Assembly (NCBI GenBank): GCA_903907175.1
Contig: CAIVNB010000047.1
Location: 1 to 23,823, forward strand
From: an uncultured bacterium
GTDB lineage: Bacteria > Patescibacteriota > Minisyncoccia > Phycocordibacterales > UBA9973
Length of the DNA: 23,823 nt
Reading direction: 5' to 3'
Below the pieces are notes generated by a model. The model was not told where the DNA came from. It did not search any database and was given only the letters and a program-made list of their open reading frames with translations. Each line of letters opens with the position of its first letter. Position 1 is the stretch's first letter. The position numbers and the translations under genes are program-made. This document shows positions 1 to 7,540 of this stretch, one piece after another.

Positions 1-47
1 ATATTTTGTGGAGGAATACGTAAATTATTTTTTGCATTTTTTACCAT
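1..47 (-). CDS. dnaB: N-terminal fragment of probable replicative DNA helicase DnaB (partial, runs off window)
   Basis: Only 15 codons lie in the window, read leftward from ATG at 47-45. They translate as MVKNAKNNLRIPPQN, and the next codon begins AT. A basic start followed by R-(V/I)-P-P-Q-N-(I) is the typical opening of DnaB-family replicative helicases, where PPQN is usually followed by IEAE. The start is supported by a minus-strand -10 (TAGAAT, 59-54, with a TGA extension) exactly 6 nt upstream, the same spacing seen at other genes here. DnaB would be the hexameric 5'-3' helicase at the replication fork. The assignment rests on very few residues. An overlapping plus-strand frame that is open from base 1 is less convincing. 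The rest of the gene lies outside the window. Confidence 0.6.
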   Translation of the reverse strand, partial: MVKNAKNNLRIPPQN

Positions 48-53
48 AGAGTC

Positions 54-62
54 ATTCTATCA
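54..62 (-). promoter_or_regulatory. Extended -10 promoter of the divergent dnaB-like gene
   Basis: On the minus strand TGA-TAGAAT is followed by 6 nt (GACTCT) and the ATG at 47. With a usual -10 to +1 distance the RNA would start at the A of ATG, giving a leaderless message. No convincing -35 is visible, as expected for a TGn extended -10 site. Inferred from sequence only. Confidence 0.55.
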
Positions 63-143
63 TAGAAGATTTGATATGAAAGTTGTAAAAGTTAGCAATC
101 TGTTATTAAAATGGGGAAACCTTCTTTTTGATATGGGAGGATA

Positions 144-152
144 TGTTATAAT
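144..152 (+). promoter_or_regulatory. Extended -10 promoter of trpS (leaderless)
   Basis: TGT-TATAAT ends at 152 and the trpS ATG begins at 159, leaving 6 nt, so transcription should begin on the start codon. The -35 region (around TTTTTG, 125-130) is weak. A GGGAGG tract at 135-140 lies upstream of the -10, is 18 nt from the trpS ATG, and would not be in this RNA. Confidence 0.6.
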
Positions 153-158
153 GGTTCT

Positions 159-1166
159 ATGGCTAAAGATATAAAAATTGTGCTTACAGGAGATCGCCCA
201 ACAGGCAAGTTGCATTTGGGTCATTTTGTCGGATCAATCCAAAACAGAATTAAATTACAAAACGAGGCGGATAAATCTTTTTATATGGTTGCTGATATTC
301 AAGGGCTTACTGACAATGCAGATAACCCAGAAAAAGTAAGAGGGAATGTCTTAGAGGTTGCGCTTGATAATCTTGCTTGTGGTCTTGATCCCAAGAAAAC
401 AACCATGTTTATTCAGTCTGAGGTACCAGAAATTGCAGAACTTACTGTCCTATTTTTAAATCTCGTTACCTTGGCACGTTTAAAAAGAAATCCAACAGTA
501 AAAAATGAAATGAAAGATAAAGGTTTTGGAGAAGATGTACCAGCAGGGTTTTTGGCGTATCCTGTTTCTCAGGCTGCAGATATTCTTTTTGCAAAAGCAA
601 ATTTAATTCCAGTTGGCGAAGATCAGTTGCCAGTAATAGAACAAGTGAATGAAATAGTGGATGATTTCAATCGTTTATATGGAAAAACTTTTAATCGGGT
701 TAAACATTTGACAGGTGATACAGGAAGACTCGTAGGTATTGATGGAAATTCTAAAATGTCTAAGTCTCTTAATAATGCAATTTATATTTCTGACAGTCTA
801 GAAGTAGTTTCAAAAAAAGTTATGAATATGTACACTGATCCAAACCACATACATGTAAATGATGCTGGTAAAGTAGAGGGCAATGTTGTATTTACATATT
901 TGGATATTTTTGATGAAAATAAAGATGAAATAGTAGAATTAAAAAAACAATATGAAAAAGGTGGCCTTGGAGATGTTGTTATAAAAAAGCGTCTGATTGA
1001 AGTATTGGAAAAATTAATTGCACCAATTCGAGAAAGGAGAGAAAATCTAGCAAAAGATCCTCAAGCAGTAATGAAAATTTTACAAGAAGGAACTGTCAAA
1101 GCAAGAGAGGCAGCGGTAGAAACAATGGCTGAAGTTCGGAAAGCAATAAAGATTGATTATTTTTAG
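159..1166 (+). CDS. trpS: Tryptophanyl-tRNA synthetase
   Basis: Class Ic aminoacyl-tRNA synthetase that charges tRNA-Trp with tryptophan in the cytoplasm. The 335-residue length is normal for bacterial TrpRS. The Rossmann-fold signature appears as TGKLHLGH (residues 15-22, the HIGH motif). The tryptophan pocket segment PVGEDQLPVIE is at 151-161, and the KMSKS loop at 199-203. The start is fixed by homology (the family begins a few residues before the TGxxPTG segment) and by the -10 box 6 nt upstream. The gene stands alone, divergent from the dnaB-like gene, and its transcript probably ends at the hairpin/T-run at 1225-1247. The cognate tRNA gene is at the far end of this window. Identification is secure. 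Confidence 0.97.
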   Translation: MAKDIKIVLTGDRPTGKLHLGHFVGSIQNRIKLQNEADKSFYMVADIQGLTDNADNPEKVRGNVLEVALDNLACGLDPKKTTMFIQSEVPEIAELTVLFLNLVTLARLKRNPTVKNEMKDKGFGEDVPAGFLAYPVSQAADILFAKANLIPVGEDQLPVIEQVNEIVDDFNRLYGKTFNRVKHLTGDTGRLVGIDGNSKMSKSLNNAIYISDSLEVVSKKVMNMYTDPNHIHVNDAGKVEGNVVFTYLDIFDENKDEIVELKKQYEKGGLGDVVIKKRLIEVLEKLIAPIRERRENLAKDPQAVMKILQEGTVKAREAAVETMAEVRKAIKIDYF

Positions 1167-1190
1167 ATATATCGGCTAATTTATTCACAA

Positions 1191-1219
1191 TTGCATCTTT
1201 TTGACGTTTCATTTATAAT
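1191..1219 (+). promoter_or_regulatory. Promoter of the ATP synthase operon
   Basis: TTGCAT (1191-1196) and a perfect TATAAT (1214-1219) are separated by 17 bp, the best two-box promoter in the window. Predicted +1 is about 1226, inside the left arm of the trpS terminator hairpin, so the atp mRNA would begin with that hairpin and have a leader of about 22 nt before the ATG at 1248. Confidence 0.65.
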
Positions 1220-1224
1220 GAGAG

Positions 1225-1247
1225 AAAGCCACTTGGCTTTTATTTTT
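1225..1247 (+). terminator. Rho-independent terminator of trpS, also the 5' hairpin of atp mRNA
   Basis: AAAGCC-ACTT-GGCTTT forms a 6-bp hairpin followed by TATTTTT and then immediately the ATG at 1248. It can end trpS transcripts. RNAs started at the promoter just upstream would be too short at this point to be terminated by it. Confidence 0.6.
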
Positions 1248-1547
1248 ATGATTGAAAACGATAAAGATATCAATAAAAATAGCTTACCACAAGAGAATAA
1301 TGTGAATTATTGGAGGCCGGTAATGCTTTTTTATGTTAAAACAACTTCTTGGATAATTATTCCATTAGTTTTGTGTCTTTTGTTAGTAAATTATTTTGGT
1401 AAATCAACCGGTAGTCAGCTAGTATTTTTTGCAATTATCATAGCTGGTTTTGGTATTACTTGTTTTGGGATTTATCGAGAAATAAAGAGTTATAAAAAAA
1501 GTTTGAATATCCCTTCACACAAAGAAATAAAGAAAGAAGAAAAATAG
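1248..1547 (+). CDS. Small two-helix membrane protein, AtpI/AtpZ-like, first gene of the atp operon
   Basis: 99 residues: a polar, Asn/Asp-rich N-terminus of about 25 residues, two hydrophobic segments (about 32-50 and 57-76) and a Lys/Glu-rich cytoplasmic tail. Size, topology and position directly before atpB match AtpI/AtpZ proteins, which assist c-ring assembly or act as small ion channels in other bacteria; sequence similarity alone is weak. The frame is also open from an ATG at 1191, but that would put the start codon in the promoter -35 box and code across the trpS terminator, so I take the ATG at 1248. It ends 1 nt before atpB, consistent with co-transcription. Confidence 0.7.
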   Translation: MIENDKDINKNSLPQENNVNYWRPVMLFYVKTTSWIIIPLVLCLLLVNYFGKSTGSQLVFFAIIIAGFGITCFGIYREIKSYKKSLNIPSHKEIKKEEK

Positions 1548-1548
1548 G

Positions 1549-2436
1549 ATGGAAAATACGAATACAATACAACAAAATACAACACCAGAAATAAGTCACG
1601 AGGTGACAATATATGCTGAACCAATTTTTCATATTGGAAATTTTCAGGTTACAAACTCACTTATCACTTCATGGGCAGCAGTTTTGGTAGTACTTGTTTT
1701 ATCTTTAGCTATTAGGTTGAAATTAAAAAAAATTCCTGGGAAACTCCAAAACATGTTTGAAGTAATTTTAGAAGGAGCATTAGATTTAGTTGACCAAGTT
1801 ACAAATGACCGTAGGATTTCAGTTCGAATTTTTCCATTTGTATTTTCTTTGTTTATTTTTATTTTAGTAAACAACTGGTTGGGATTGTTGCCAATTTTTG
1901 GATCCATCGGCTTACTAGTGCAAGAGGGGGCGACTTCCGCATTCGTGCCTTTTTTGCGTTCTGGAACCGCTGACATTAACACAACTTTGGCTCTTTCTAT
2001 CATGGTAGTCATTTTATCGAACGTATTTGGCATTATGGTTATTGGTGTATGGAAAGCTTTTAACAAATATATTAATTTAAGTGCTATATTTTCGATTTTT
2101 ACAAAGGTTCGAAAGGACCCAAGCATCCTTATTGTTGCACCTATTACTTTATTTGTTGGGTTACTTGAATTATTGGGAGAGTTCGCAAAAATAGCCTCGC
2201 TTTCTTTTCGATTGTTTGGTAATGTATTCGCAGGAGAAGTGCTTTTGGCGTCAATGGGAGCAATATTTGCTTACATTGTGCCAGGGCCGTTTTTATTTTT
2301 AGAGGTTTTTGTCGGTCTTATTCAGGCTTTGATTTTTAGTTTATTGGCTACAGTTTATTTTACGATAGCAAGTCAAGACCATTCGGAGCATGAAGAACAT
2401 GAACATAAAGAAAAAGAAGTATTAGCAAGTGTTTAA
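1549..2436 (+). CDS. atpB: F1Fo ATP synthase subunit a
   Basis: Membrane stator subunit with the half-channels that carry protons to and from the c-ring. The 295-residue protein has about five to six hydrophobic helices. The essential arginine is in SFRLFGN (R221) within the conserved helix LLGEFAKIASLSFRLFGN (208-225), and VNNWLGLLP (107-115) is the other conserved segment. The C-terminus is an unusual charged tail with five His and many Glu residues (about 278-288), probably cytoplasmic. It begins 1 nt after the preceding gene and is followed by a 71-nt AT-rich gap before atpE. Identification is secure. Confidence 0.95.
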   Translation: MENTNTIQQNTTPEISHEVTIYAEPIFHIGNFQVTNSLITSWAAVLVVLVLSLAIRLKLKKIPGKLQNMFEVILEGALDLVDQVTNDRRISVRIFPFVFSLFIFILVNNWLGLLPIFGSIGLLVQEGATSAFVPFLRSGTADINTTLALSIMVVILSNVFGIMVIGVWKAFNKYINLSAIFSIFTKVRKDPSILIVAPITLFVGLLELLGEFAKIASLSFRLFGNVFAGEVLLASMGAIFAYIVPGPFLFLEVFVGLIQALIFSLLATVYFTIASQDHSEHEEHEHKEKEVLASV

Positions 2437-2484
2437 AATTTATTATAAATTAGTCGAAAAAATTATTATTAATTATTATTAATA

Positions 2485-2496
2485 TCCCGAAAGGGA
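2485..2496 (+). other. GNRA-capped hairpin in the atpE leader
   Basis: TCCC-GAAA-GGGA forms a small hairpin with a GNRA tetraloop 11 nt before the atpE start. It follows a tandem repeat of AATTATTATT at 2461-2480. The 71-nt gap upstream of atpE is the longest inside the operon, fitting special control of the c subunit, which is needed in many copies per enzyme. Confidence 0.4.
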
Positions 2497-2507
2497 AAAA
2501 CAAAATT

Positions 2508-2750
2508 ATGGATACAACACAAGTAGCAAAAACAGTAGTAGATTTAGTTCCTTTAGCAAAAGCTCTAGCAATAGGTCTTACTGGCATAGGAGCAGCATTA
2601 GGTATTGGCATGGTAGGAGCAAAGGCCATGGAGTCAATTGGCAGAAACCCAGAAGCAACAGGAAAAATTTTAGTTCCTATGCTTATCGTTTCAGCATTCG
2701 CAGAAGCAGTTGCAATTTACGGTTTGGTTATCGCATTTTCAATAAAGTAA
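2508..2750 (+). CDS. atpE: F1Fo ATP synthase subunit c (proton type)
   Basis: Rotor ring subunit in the membrane, an 80-residue helical hairpin. Helix 1 holds the glycine pattern GIGAALGIGMVG (26-37), the polar loop is RNPEA (46-50), and helix 2 carries the ion-binding carboxylate E66 in SAFAEAVAIYGL. Sodium-type rings usually have Gln in helix 1 and Ser/Thr right after the Glu; here these places are Ile and Ala, so I infer proton coupling. Hairpins lie on both sides of the gene (2485-2496 and 2755-2786), possibly tuning its dosage relative to neighbours. Confidence 0.95.
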   Translation: MDTTQVAKTVVDLVPLAKALAIGLTGIGAALGIGMVGAKAMESIGRNPEATGKILVPMLIVSAFAEAVAIYGLVIAFSIK

Positions 2751-2754
2751 TTAG

Positions 2755-2786
2755 AAGGACGGTCCTTAAAGAATTTTTCTAAAGGA
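2755..2786 (+). other. Two mutually exclusive hairpins between atpE and atpF
   Basis: The segment TCCTT (2763-2767) can pair with AAGGA at 2755-2759 (3-nt loop) or with AAGGA at 2782-2786, the latter extended by AGAA/TTCT (2770-2773 with 2777-2780). Both cannot form at once. The downstream AAGGA is the only Shine-Dalgarno-like sequence before atpF, although 16 nt from its ATG is long. Confidence 0.4.
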
Positions 2787-2802
2787 TTGTTCTTAAAAAC
2801 AC

Positions 2803-3303
2803 ATGAACGAATTAATAACAACATTTCACATAGACTGGAAGTTGATGATTGCGCAAATCGTGAATTTCGGTTTGGTTTTGGGACTTCTCTATTGGTTAGC
2901 GGCCAAGCCCCTTTCTAAATTGATGAAAGACAGAACCAAAGAGATTACTGACGGATTAGATAATGCACAAATAGCTAAGACTGAAGTTCTGAATGCAAAC
3001 ATCAAGAAAGAAGAAATAATACGAGAAGGAAAAGAAAGTGCGAAGCAGATAATTTCTACATCAGCGGCAGATGGTAAGGAAATAGTAAAAGAAGCAAAAG
3101 ATAAAGCAAATCTTGAAAAAGAAGAAATTATCAAACAAGCGCGTATTGATGCAGAAAAAGAAAAAAAGAATGCAGACGAACAAGTTCGTAAAGATGCTGC
3201 GACCTTAGTTTCTGATGGTGTTCGTAAGGTTATCGAAGGTTATGTAGAAAAAGGTAAAGGAGAAGATATTATCAAGGTAATGTTAAATTCGTCTGTAAGA
3301 TAA
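2803..3303 (+). CDS. atpF: F1Fo ATP synthase subunit b
   Basis: Peripheral stalk subunit linking the membrane sector to F1. The 166-residue protein has one N-terminal membrane helix (about 13-35, with the family-like QIVNFGLVLGLLYWL) followed by a long Lys/Glu/Ala-rich coiled coil (about 40-150), the expected architecture and length. Its stop codon overlaps the atpH start (TAATG), so the two stalk subunits are probably translationally coupled. Confidence 0.93.
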   Translation: MNELITTFHIDWKLMIAQIVNFGLVLGLLYWLAAKPLSKLMKDRTKEITDGLDNAQIAKTEVLNANIKKEEIIREGKESAKQIISTSAADGKEIVKEAKDKANLEKEEIIKQARIDAEKEKKNADEQVRKDAATLVSDGVRKVIEGYVEKGKGEDIIKVMLNSSVR

Positions 3304-3698
3304 TGATTAAATCGAAACAATTAGCTCAAGCACTATTTGAACTTTCTAATGAGAAGGTTGAGAATCTTGATGCAAAATTTTTTGATTTTTTGGAAAAGAG
3401 GAATTTAAAAGCGCAGATGCCGTCCATTCTTTATCACTTAGAAAGAATTACAGAGCTTGATTTGGAGAAGAGGGGTGTACAGATAGAAGTCGCACACCAG
3501 ATATCTGCCGACACAGTGAACAAAATAAAAAGTTTTCTTGAGAAGGTTTCACCAGGTAGTGGTGTCTCAAGGAAGCCAGAAGTAATAAAAATTAGAAAAG
3601 AATTAATAGGAGGGTTTAGGGGTAAATTTAACGGAGTTATTTATGACTCCAGCATTATGGCAGGATTAAAAAAATTAGAAGAATTAATTATTAAATAA
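3303..3698 (+). CDS. atpH: F1Fo ATP synthase subunit delta (short form)
   Basis: Stator cap that holds subunit b to the top of the alpha3beta3 head. The C-terminal signature GGFRGKFNGVIYDSSIMAGL (107-126) matches the delta/OSCP pattern of an invariant GG followed by a short strand and a D-S-hydrophobic helix. At 131 residues it is about 45-50 shorter than usual, and the loss lies in the N-terminal helical domain that binds alpha. Position between atpF and atpA supports the call. The start overlaps the atpF stop by one base. Confidence 0.85.
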   Translation: MIKSKQLAQALFELSNEKVENLDAKFFDFLEKRNLKAQMPSILYHLERITELDLEKRGVQIEVAHQISADTVNKIKSFLEKVSPGSGVSRKPEVIKIRKELIGGFRGKFNGVIYDSSIMAGLKKLEELIIK

Positions 3699-3710
3699 TA
3701 TTATAAAAAT

Positions 3711-5198
3711 ATGAGCGCAAATACAACAATAGAAAATTTAAAAAAGAGAATTGCAGGTTTCCAGGGCGGAGCCGAAATGTTTGAATATGGGACTGTGATG
3801 AGTATCTCAGACGGAATTGCAAAGATATCAGGTCTATCAAAATGTCAGTCATCTGAAATGATATCTTTCGAATCAGGGGCAGTTGGTCTTGCGCTCAACT
3901 TGGAAGAAGACTCTGTGGGAGCTATTGTCCTCGGAGATTTTTCTAAAATCAAGGAAGGGGAAACTGTAAAGCGAACAAACAAAATTCTTTCTATACCTGT
4001 CGGTGAGAAATTCATTGGCCGTGTTGTAAATCCTCTTGGTGCTCCTATCGATGAACGTGGCGCTATAAAGGAAGATGCTATTTATCCAGTTGAGAAGATT
4101 GCATCTGGCGTCATGACTCGTGAGGGGGTGAGAACTCCTGTGCAGACTGGATTAAAATCAATCGACGCTATGATCCCTATCGGCCGTGGTCAGCGTGAGC
4201 TCATTATCGGAGACAGACAAACGGGTAAGACGGCCATAGCCATAGACACTATAATAAACCAAAAAGGACAAAACCTTATTTGTATTTATGTAGCAATTTC
4301 ACAAAAACAATCAAAAATTTCCCGTATCGTAGGAAAACTAAAAGAAGCAGGAGCAATGGACTACACAATTGTAGTTTCAGCTGGATCATCTGACGGTCCT
4401 GCTTTCTCATATCTTGCTCCTTATTCTGGATGCGCACTTGGGGAATACTTTTTAGATAAAGGAAAGGACGTTTTAATTATTTATGATGACTTATCAAAAC
4501 ATGCTGTAGCATATCGAGAAATTTCACTCTTACTTCGTCGTCCACCTGGCCGTGAAGCTTATCCTGGAGACGTTTTCTATTTACATTCTCGTTTACTTGA
4601 ACGTGCATGCCGTTTAAATAAAAATTATGGAGGCGGTTCAATTACAGCGCTCCCTATTATTGAAACTCAGGCTGGCGATGTGTCTGCTTATATTCCTACA
4701 AATGTTATTTCTATTACAGACGGACAGATTTTCCTGGAAACAAGTCTTTTTAACAAAGGAATTCGTCCAGCTATTAACGTAGGACTTTCTGTGTCTCGCG
4801 TAGGATCTTCGGCTCAAATCAAATCAATGAAAAAAGTTGCTGGTAAAATGAAACTCGCAATGGCGCAGTATCGTGAACTTGAATCATTTGCGCAATTTGA
4901 CTCTGATCTTGATCCTGAAACCAAGAAGGCAATAAATAGAGGTAAAAGAGTTACAGAACTTTTGAAACAGAATCAATATTCTCCAATTCATGTCGCAAAG
5001 CAAGTTTGCTCTGTTTATGCAGTTAATGAAGGATATCTAGATGAGCTTGAAATTACAGAAATCAAAGCCTGGGAAGAGAATTTCTATGCATTCTTAGAAA
5101 GATCAAAGAAAGACATGCTTGTAAAAATAGAAAAGGATTGGACACCAGAAATCGAGAATTTATTAAAGGAAGCAATTAAGGAATTTATGGGGAATTAA
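3711..5198 (+). CDS. atpA: F1Fo ATP synthase subunit alpha
   Basis: Non-catalytic nucleotide-binding subunit of the F1 head. Walker A GDRQTGKT is at 167-174 and the Walker B region LIIYDD at 255-260. The arginine finger R363 lies in SVSRVGSSAQ. The 495-residue length is normal. Order of domains is the usual N-terminal beta barrel, RecA-like core and C-terminal helical bundle. No Shine-Dalgarno is visible before the ATG (an AT-rich 12-nt gap). Identification is secure. Confidence 0.97.
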   Translation: MSANTTIENLKKRIAGFQGGAEMFEYGTVMSISDGIAKISGLSKCQSSEMISFESGAVGLALNLEEDSVGAIVLGDFSKIKEGETVKRTNKILSIPVGEKFIGRVVNPLGAPIDERGAIKEDAIYPVEKIASGVMTREGVRTPVQTGLKSIDAMIPIGRGQRELIIGDRQTGKTAIAIDTIINQKGQNLICIYVAISQKQSKISRIVGKLKEAGAMDYTIVVSAGSSDGPAFSYLAPYSGCALGEYFLDKGKDVLIIYDDLSKHAVAYREISLLLRRPPGREAYPGDVFYLHSRLLERACRLNKNYGGGSITALPIIETQAGDVSAYIPTNVISITDGQIFLETSLFNKGIRPAINVGLSVSRVGSSAQIKSMKKVAGKMKLAMAQYRELESFAQFDSDLDPETKKAINRGKRVTELLKQNQYSPIHVAKQVCSVYAVNEGYLDELEITEIKAWEENFYAFLERSKKDMLVKIEKDWTPEIENLLKEAIKEFMGN

Positions 5199-5218
5199 TT
5201 TTAAAATAAAAAATTAGA

Positions 5219-6130
5219 ATGCCACTTGCAACAAAAGCAATAAAACAAAAAATAAAGTCAGTTGGAAATATCAAGAAAATCACCAAAACGATGGAGATGG
5301 TTTCTATTTCCAAGATGCGTCGTGCTGTGGACAAGGCTCTTTCATCACGAGCATATTCACGATATGCGCTTGAGCTTTTGGTTAATCTTTCAAAAAATAA
5401 AGATGTTGAGAATCGTTTGATGGTTGCAGGGAAATCAAACAAGGAGTTGATTGTGATTATAACGAGCAATAAAGGTCTTTGTGGAGGATATCATTCAAAC
5501 CTTTTACGAGCATTGTCAGCATATCTAAAAAAGGAAGAATCACGTGGCAAAGAAATGAAAGCTGTGACTATCGGGAAATATGGCGAAAAGATTTGTAAAA
5601 AATTAGGGATACCACTTTTCGCAAGCTTCATAACTTTTTCTGAATATTCAGCTATTGAACAGACAAAAGAATTGAGCGATTTAGTTGCAAAAGAATTTAT
5701 TGAAGGAGACTATGCAAGTGTAAAAATTTTATATACTGAATTTTTGAAGTCTACAACATACAAGCCAGTCATCAGGGAACTTTTCCCAATAAGTCCAATG
5801 ACAGTTAAAAATGTTATTGATATTTCTGGTGAAGAAGCTGACATAAAAGAAGAACACAATAAATTCCACGATTATAAATTTGAACCAGATTTGGAATCAA
5901 TATTGAGTGGGATTTTGCCAGGACTTGTGGATGTAGTCGTTTATCAGACTCTTGCTGAAGCATTTGCGTCAGAGCATTCTGCTAGAATGTTTGCAATGAA
6001 AAACGCAGGAGACAGTGCATCGACGATATTAGAGGGACTTATGCTCTCTTACAATCATGCAAGACAAGATGGTATTACAAGAGAGCTTTCCGAAATAGTC
6101 GCCGGAGCAGAAGCTTTAAACGTTAATTAA
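5219..6130 (+). CDS. atpG: F1Fo ATP synthase subunit gamma
   Basis: Central rotor shaft. The N-terminal coiled-coil helix has the family motif IKSVGNIKKITKTMEMVS (12-29). The globular part contains the conserved segment TSNKGLCGGYH (82-92). The C-terminal helix contains EHSARMFAMKNAGDSA (about 253-268), which pairs with the N-terminal helix inside alpha3beta3. The 303-residue length is typical. It lies in canonical order between atpA and atpD. Confidence 0.95.
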   Translation: MPLATKAIKQKIKSVGNIKKITKTMEMVSISKMRRAVDKALSSRAYSRYALELLVNLSKNKDVENRLMVAGKSNKELIVIITSNKGLCGGYHSNLLRALSAYLKKEESRGKEMKAVTIGKYGEKICKKLGIPLFASFITFSEYSAIEQTKELSDLVAKEFIEGDYASVKILYTEFLKSTTYKPVIRELFPISPMTVKNVIDISGEEADIKEEHNKFHDYKFEPDLESILSGILPGLVDVVVYQTLAEAFASEHSARMFAMKNAGDSASTILEGLMLSYNHARQDGITRELSEIVAGAEALNVN

Positions 6131-6153
6131 TTATTAATAATTTTATAAACAAA

Positions 6154-7536
6154 ATGCAAAAAGGAAAAATATCACAAATTATTGGAGCAGTCGTAGATGT
6201 AAGATTCGAAGGGCAGTTGCCAGCACTTTTAAATGCTTTGACAGTTAAAAGAGAAGGAAAGACTGATCTCGTACTTGAAGTTGCGGGTCACCTAGGTTTA
6301 AATGAAGTGCGAACGATAGCTATGACTTCAACAGACGGACTTTCTCGTGGAGATGAAGTTATTGATACAGGTGCATATATTACAGTACCTGTTGGGAAGG
6401 AAACACTCGGAAGAATGTTTGATGTCACAGGAAATCCTATTGATGAAATGCCAGCACCAAAAAATTCAAAGAGAATGCCCATTCACCGCACGGCTCCTAC
6501 TTTTGCACAACAATCTCCAAAGACAGAAGTATTAGAAACTGGTATTAAAGTTATTGATCTCATGTGTCCGTTCTTGAAAGGCGGGAAGGTTGGACTCTTC
6601 GGAGGTGCCGGAGTTGGAAAGACTGTCGTTATTCAGGAGCTCATCAGAAACATCGGAGCTGAGCACGGAGGATATTCTGTGTTCGCGGGAGTTGGAGAGC
6701 GAACTCGTGAAGGAAATGATTTATATAAAGAAATGAAAGATTCCGGAGTTTTGGATAAAACGATGCTCGTGTTCGGACAGATGAATGAACCACCAGGTGC
6801 TCGTGCTCGTGTTGCACTTTCTGCTCTTACTATGGCTGAACACTTCCGTGATACAGAAGGAAAAGACCTGCTTTTGTTTATGGATAATATTTTCCGATTT
6901 ACTCAAGCGGGTTCTGAGGTGTCCGCACTTCTTGGCCGTATGCCTTCAGCTGTGGGATATCAGCCAACACTTGCATCAGAAATGGGAAATTTGCAAGAAA
7001 GAATCACTTCTACTGATAAAGGTTCTATTACCTCAGTGCAAGCTATTTACGTGCCAGCTGATGACCTTACAGACCCAGCTCCAGCTACCACGTTCTCACA
7101 CTTAGACTCTACTGTCGTGCTCTCAAGACCATTATCTGAGCTTGGTATTTACCCAGCAGTGGACCCACTAGACTCTACTTCAACAATTCTTGACCCAAAT
7201 ATAATCGGCGAAAGGCATTACAATGTTGCCAGAGGGATCCAGAAAATTTTACAGAGGTATAAAGATTTGCAAGATATCATTGCAATTCTCGGTATGGACG
7301 AACTTTCTGATGATGACAAGCTTGCTGTTTCAAGAGCACGTAGAATTCAAAAATTCCTTTCACAGCCAAACTTCGTAGCAGAGCAATTTACTGGACGACC
7401 TGGAAAATATGTACCACTTGAAGAAACGATTAAAGGTTTTGAAGAAATTTTGGAAGGTAAATACGATCATATCTCTGAACAGGCATTTTATATGAAAGGA
7501 AATATTGAAGATGTATTAGCTGAAGAAACCAAATAA
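6154..7536 (+). CDS. atpD: F1Fo ATP synthase subunit beta (catalytic)
   Basis: Catalytic subunit that makes ATP from ADP and phosphate. Walker A GGAGVGKT is at 150-157, the catalytic-glutamate segment GERTREG at 181-187, and the Walker B/DNIFRFTQAGSEVSALLGR region follows at about 244-263. The DELSEED lever appears as DELSDDD (382-388), the element that transmits rotation from gamma. The 460-residue length is typical. Short overlapping reading frames on both strands inside it are shadows of this strongly conserved gene. Confidence 0.98.
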   Translation: MQKGKISQIIGAVVDVRFEGQLPALLNALTVKREGKTDLVLEVAGHLGLNEVRTIAMTSTDGLSRGDEVIDTGAYITVPVGKETLGRMFDVTGNPIDEMPAPKNSKRMPIHRTAPTFAQQSPKTEVLETGIKVIDLMCPFLKGGKVGLFGGAGVGKTVVIQELIRNIGAEHGGYSVFAGVGERTREGNDLYKEMKDSGVLDKTMLVFGQMNEPPGARARVALSALTMAEHFRDTEGKDLLLFMDNIFRFTQAGSEVSALLGRMPSAVGYQPTLASEMGNLQERITSTDKGSITSVQAIYVPADDLTDPAPATTFSHLDSTVVLSRPLSELGIYPAVDPLDSTSTILDPNIIGERHYNVARGIQKILQRYKDLQDIIAILGMDELSDDDKLAVSRARRIQKFLSQPNFVAEQFTGRPGKYVPLEETIKGFEEILEGKYDHISEQAFYMKGNIEDVLAEETK

Positions 7537-7540
7537 AAAA

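Noticed and set aside
1..171. Plus-strand frame open from the first base to 171, possible end of an upstream gene
   Set aside because: Its residues show no family pattern, it overlaps the trpS start, and the minus strand offers a better explanation (PPQN start with a -10 box 6 nt upstream).
1644..2126. 160-codon minus-strand ORF inside atpB
   Set aside because: It lies antisense to the clearly conserved atpB, has composition typical of a shadow frame, and has no start signals.
2508..2750. Sodium-driven ATP synthase
   Set aside because: The c subunit lacks the Gln in helix 1 and the Ser/Thr after the ion-binding Glu that mark sodium-binding rings.
5185..5469. 94-codon minus-strand ORF over the atpA-atpG junction
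   Set aside because: Antisense shadow of the conserved gamma N-terminal region.
6785..7105. 106-codon plus-strand ORF within atpD
   Set aside because: Out-of-frame shadow of the catalytic beta subunit; Leu/His/Gln-rich with no coding pattern.
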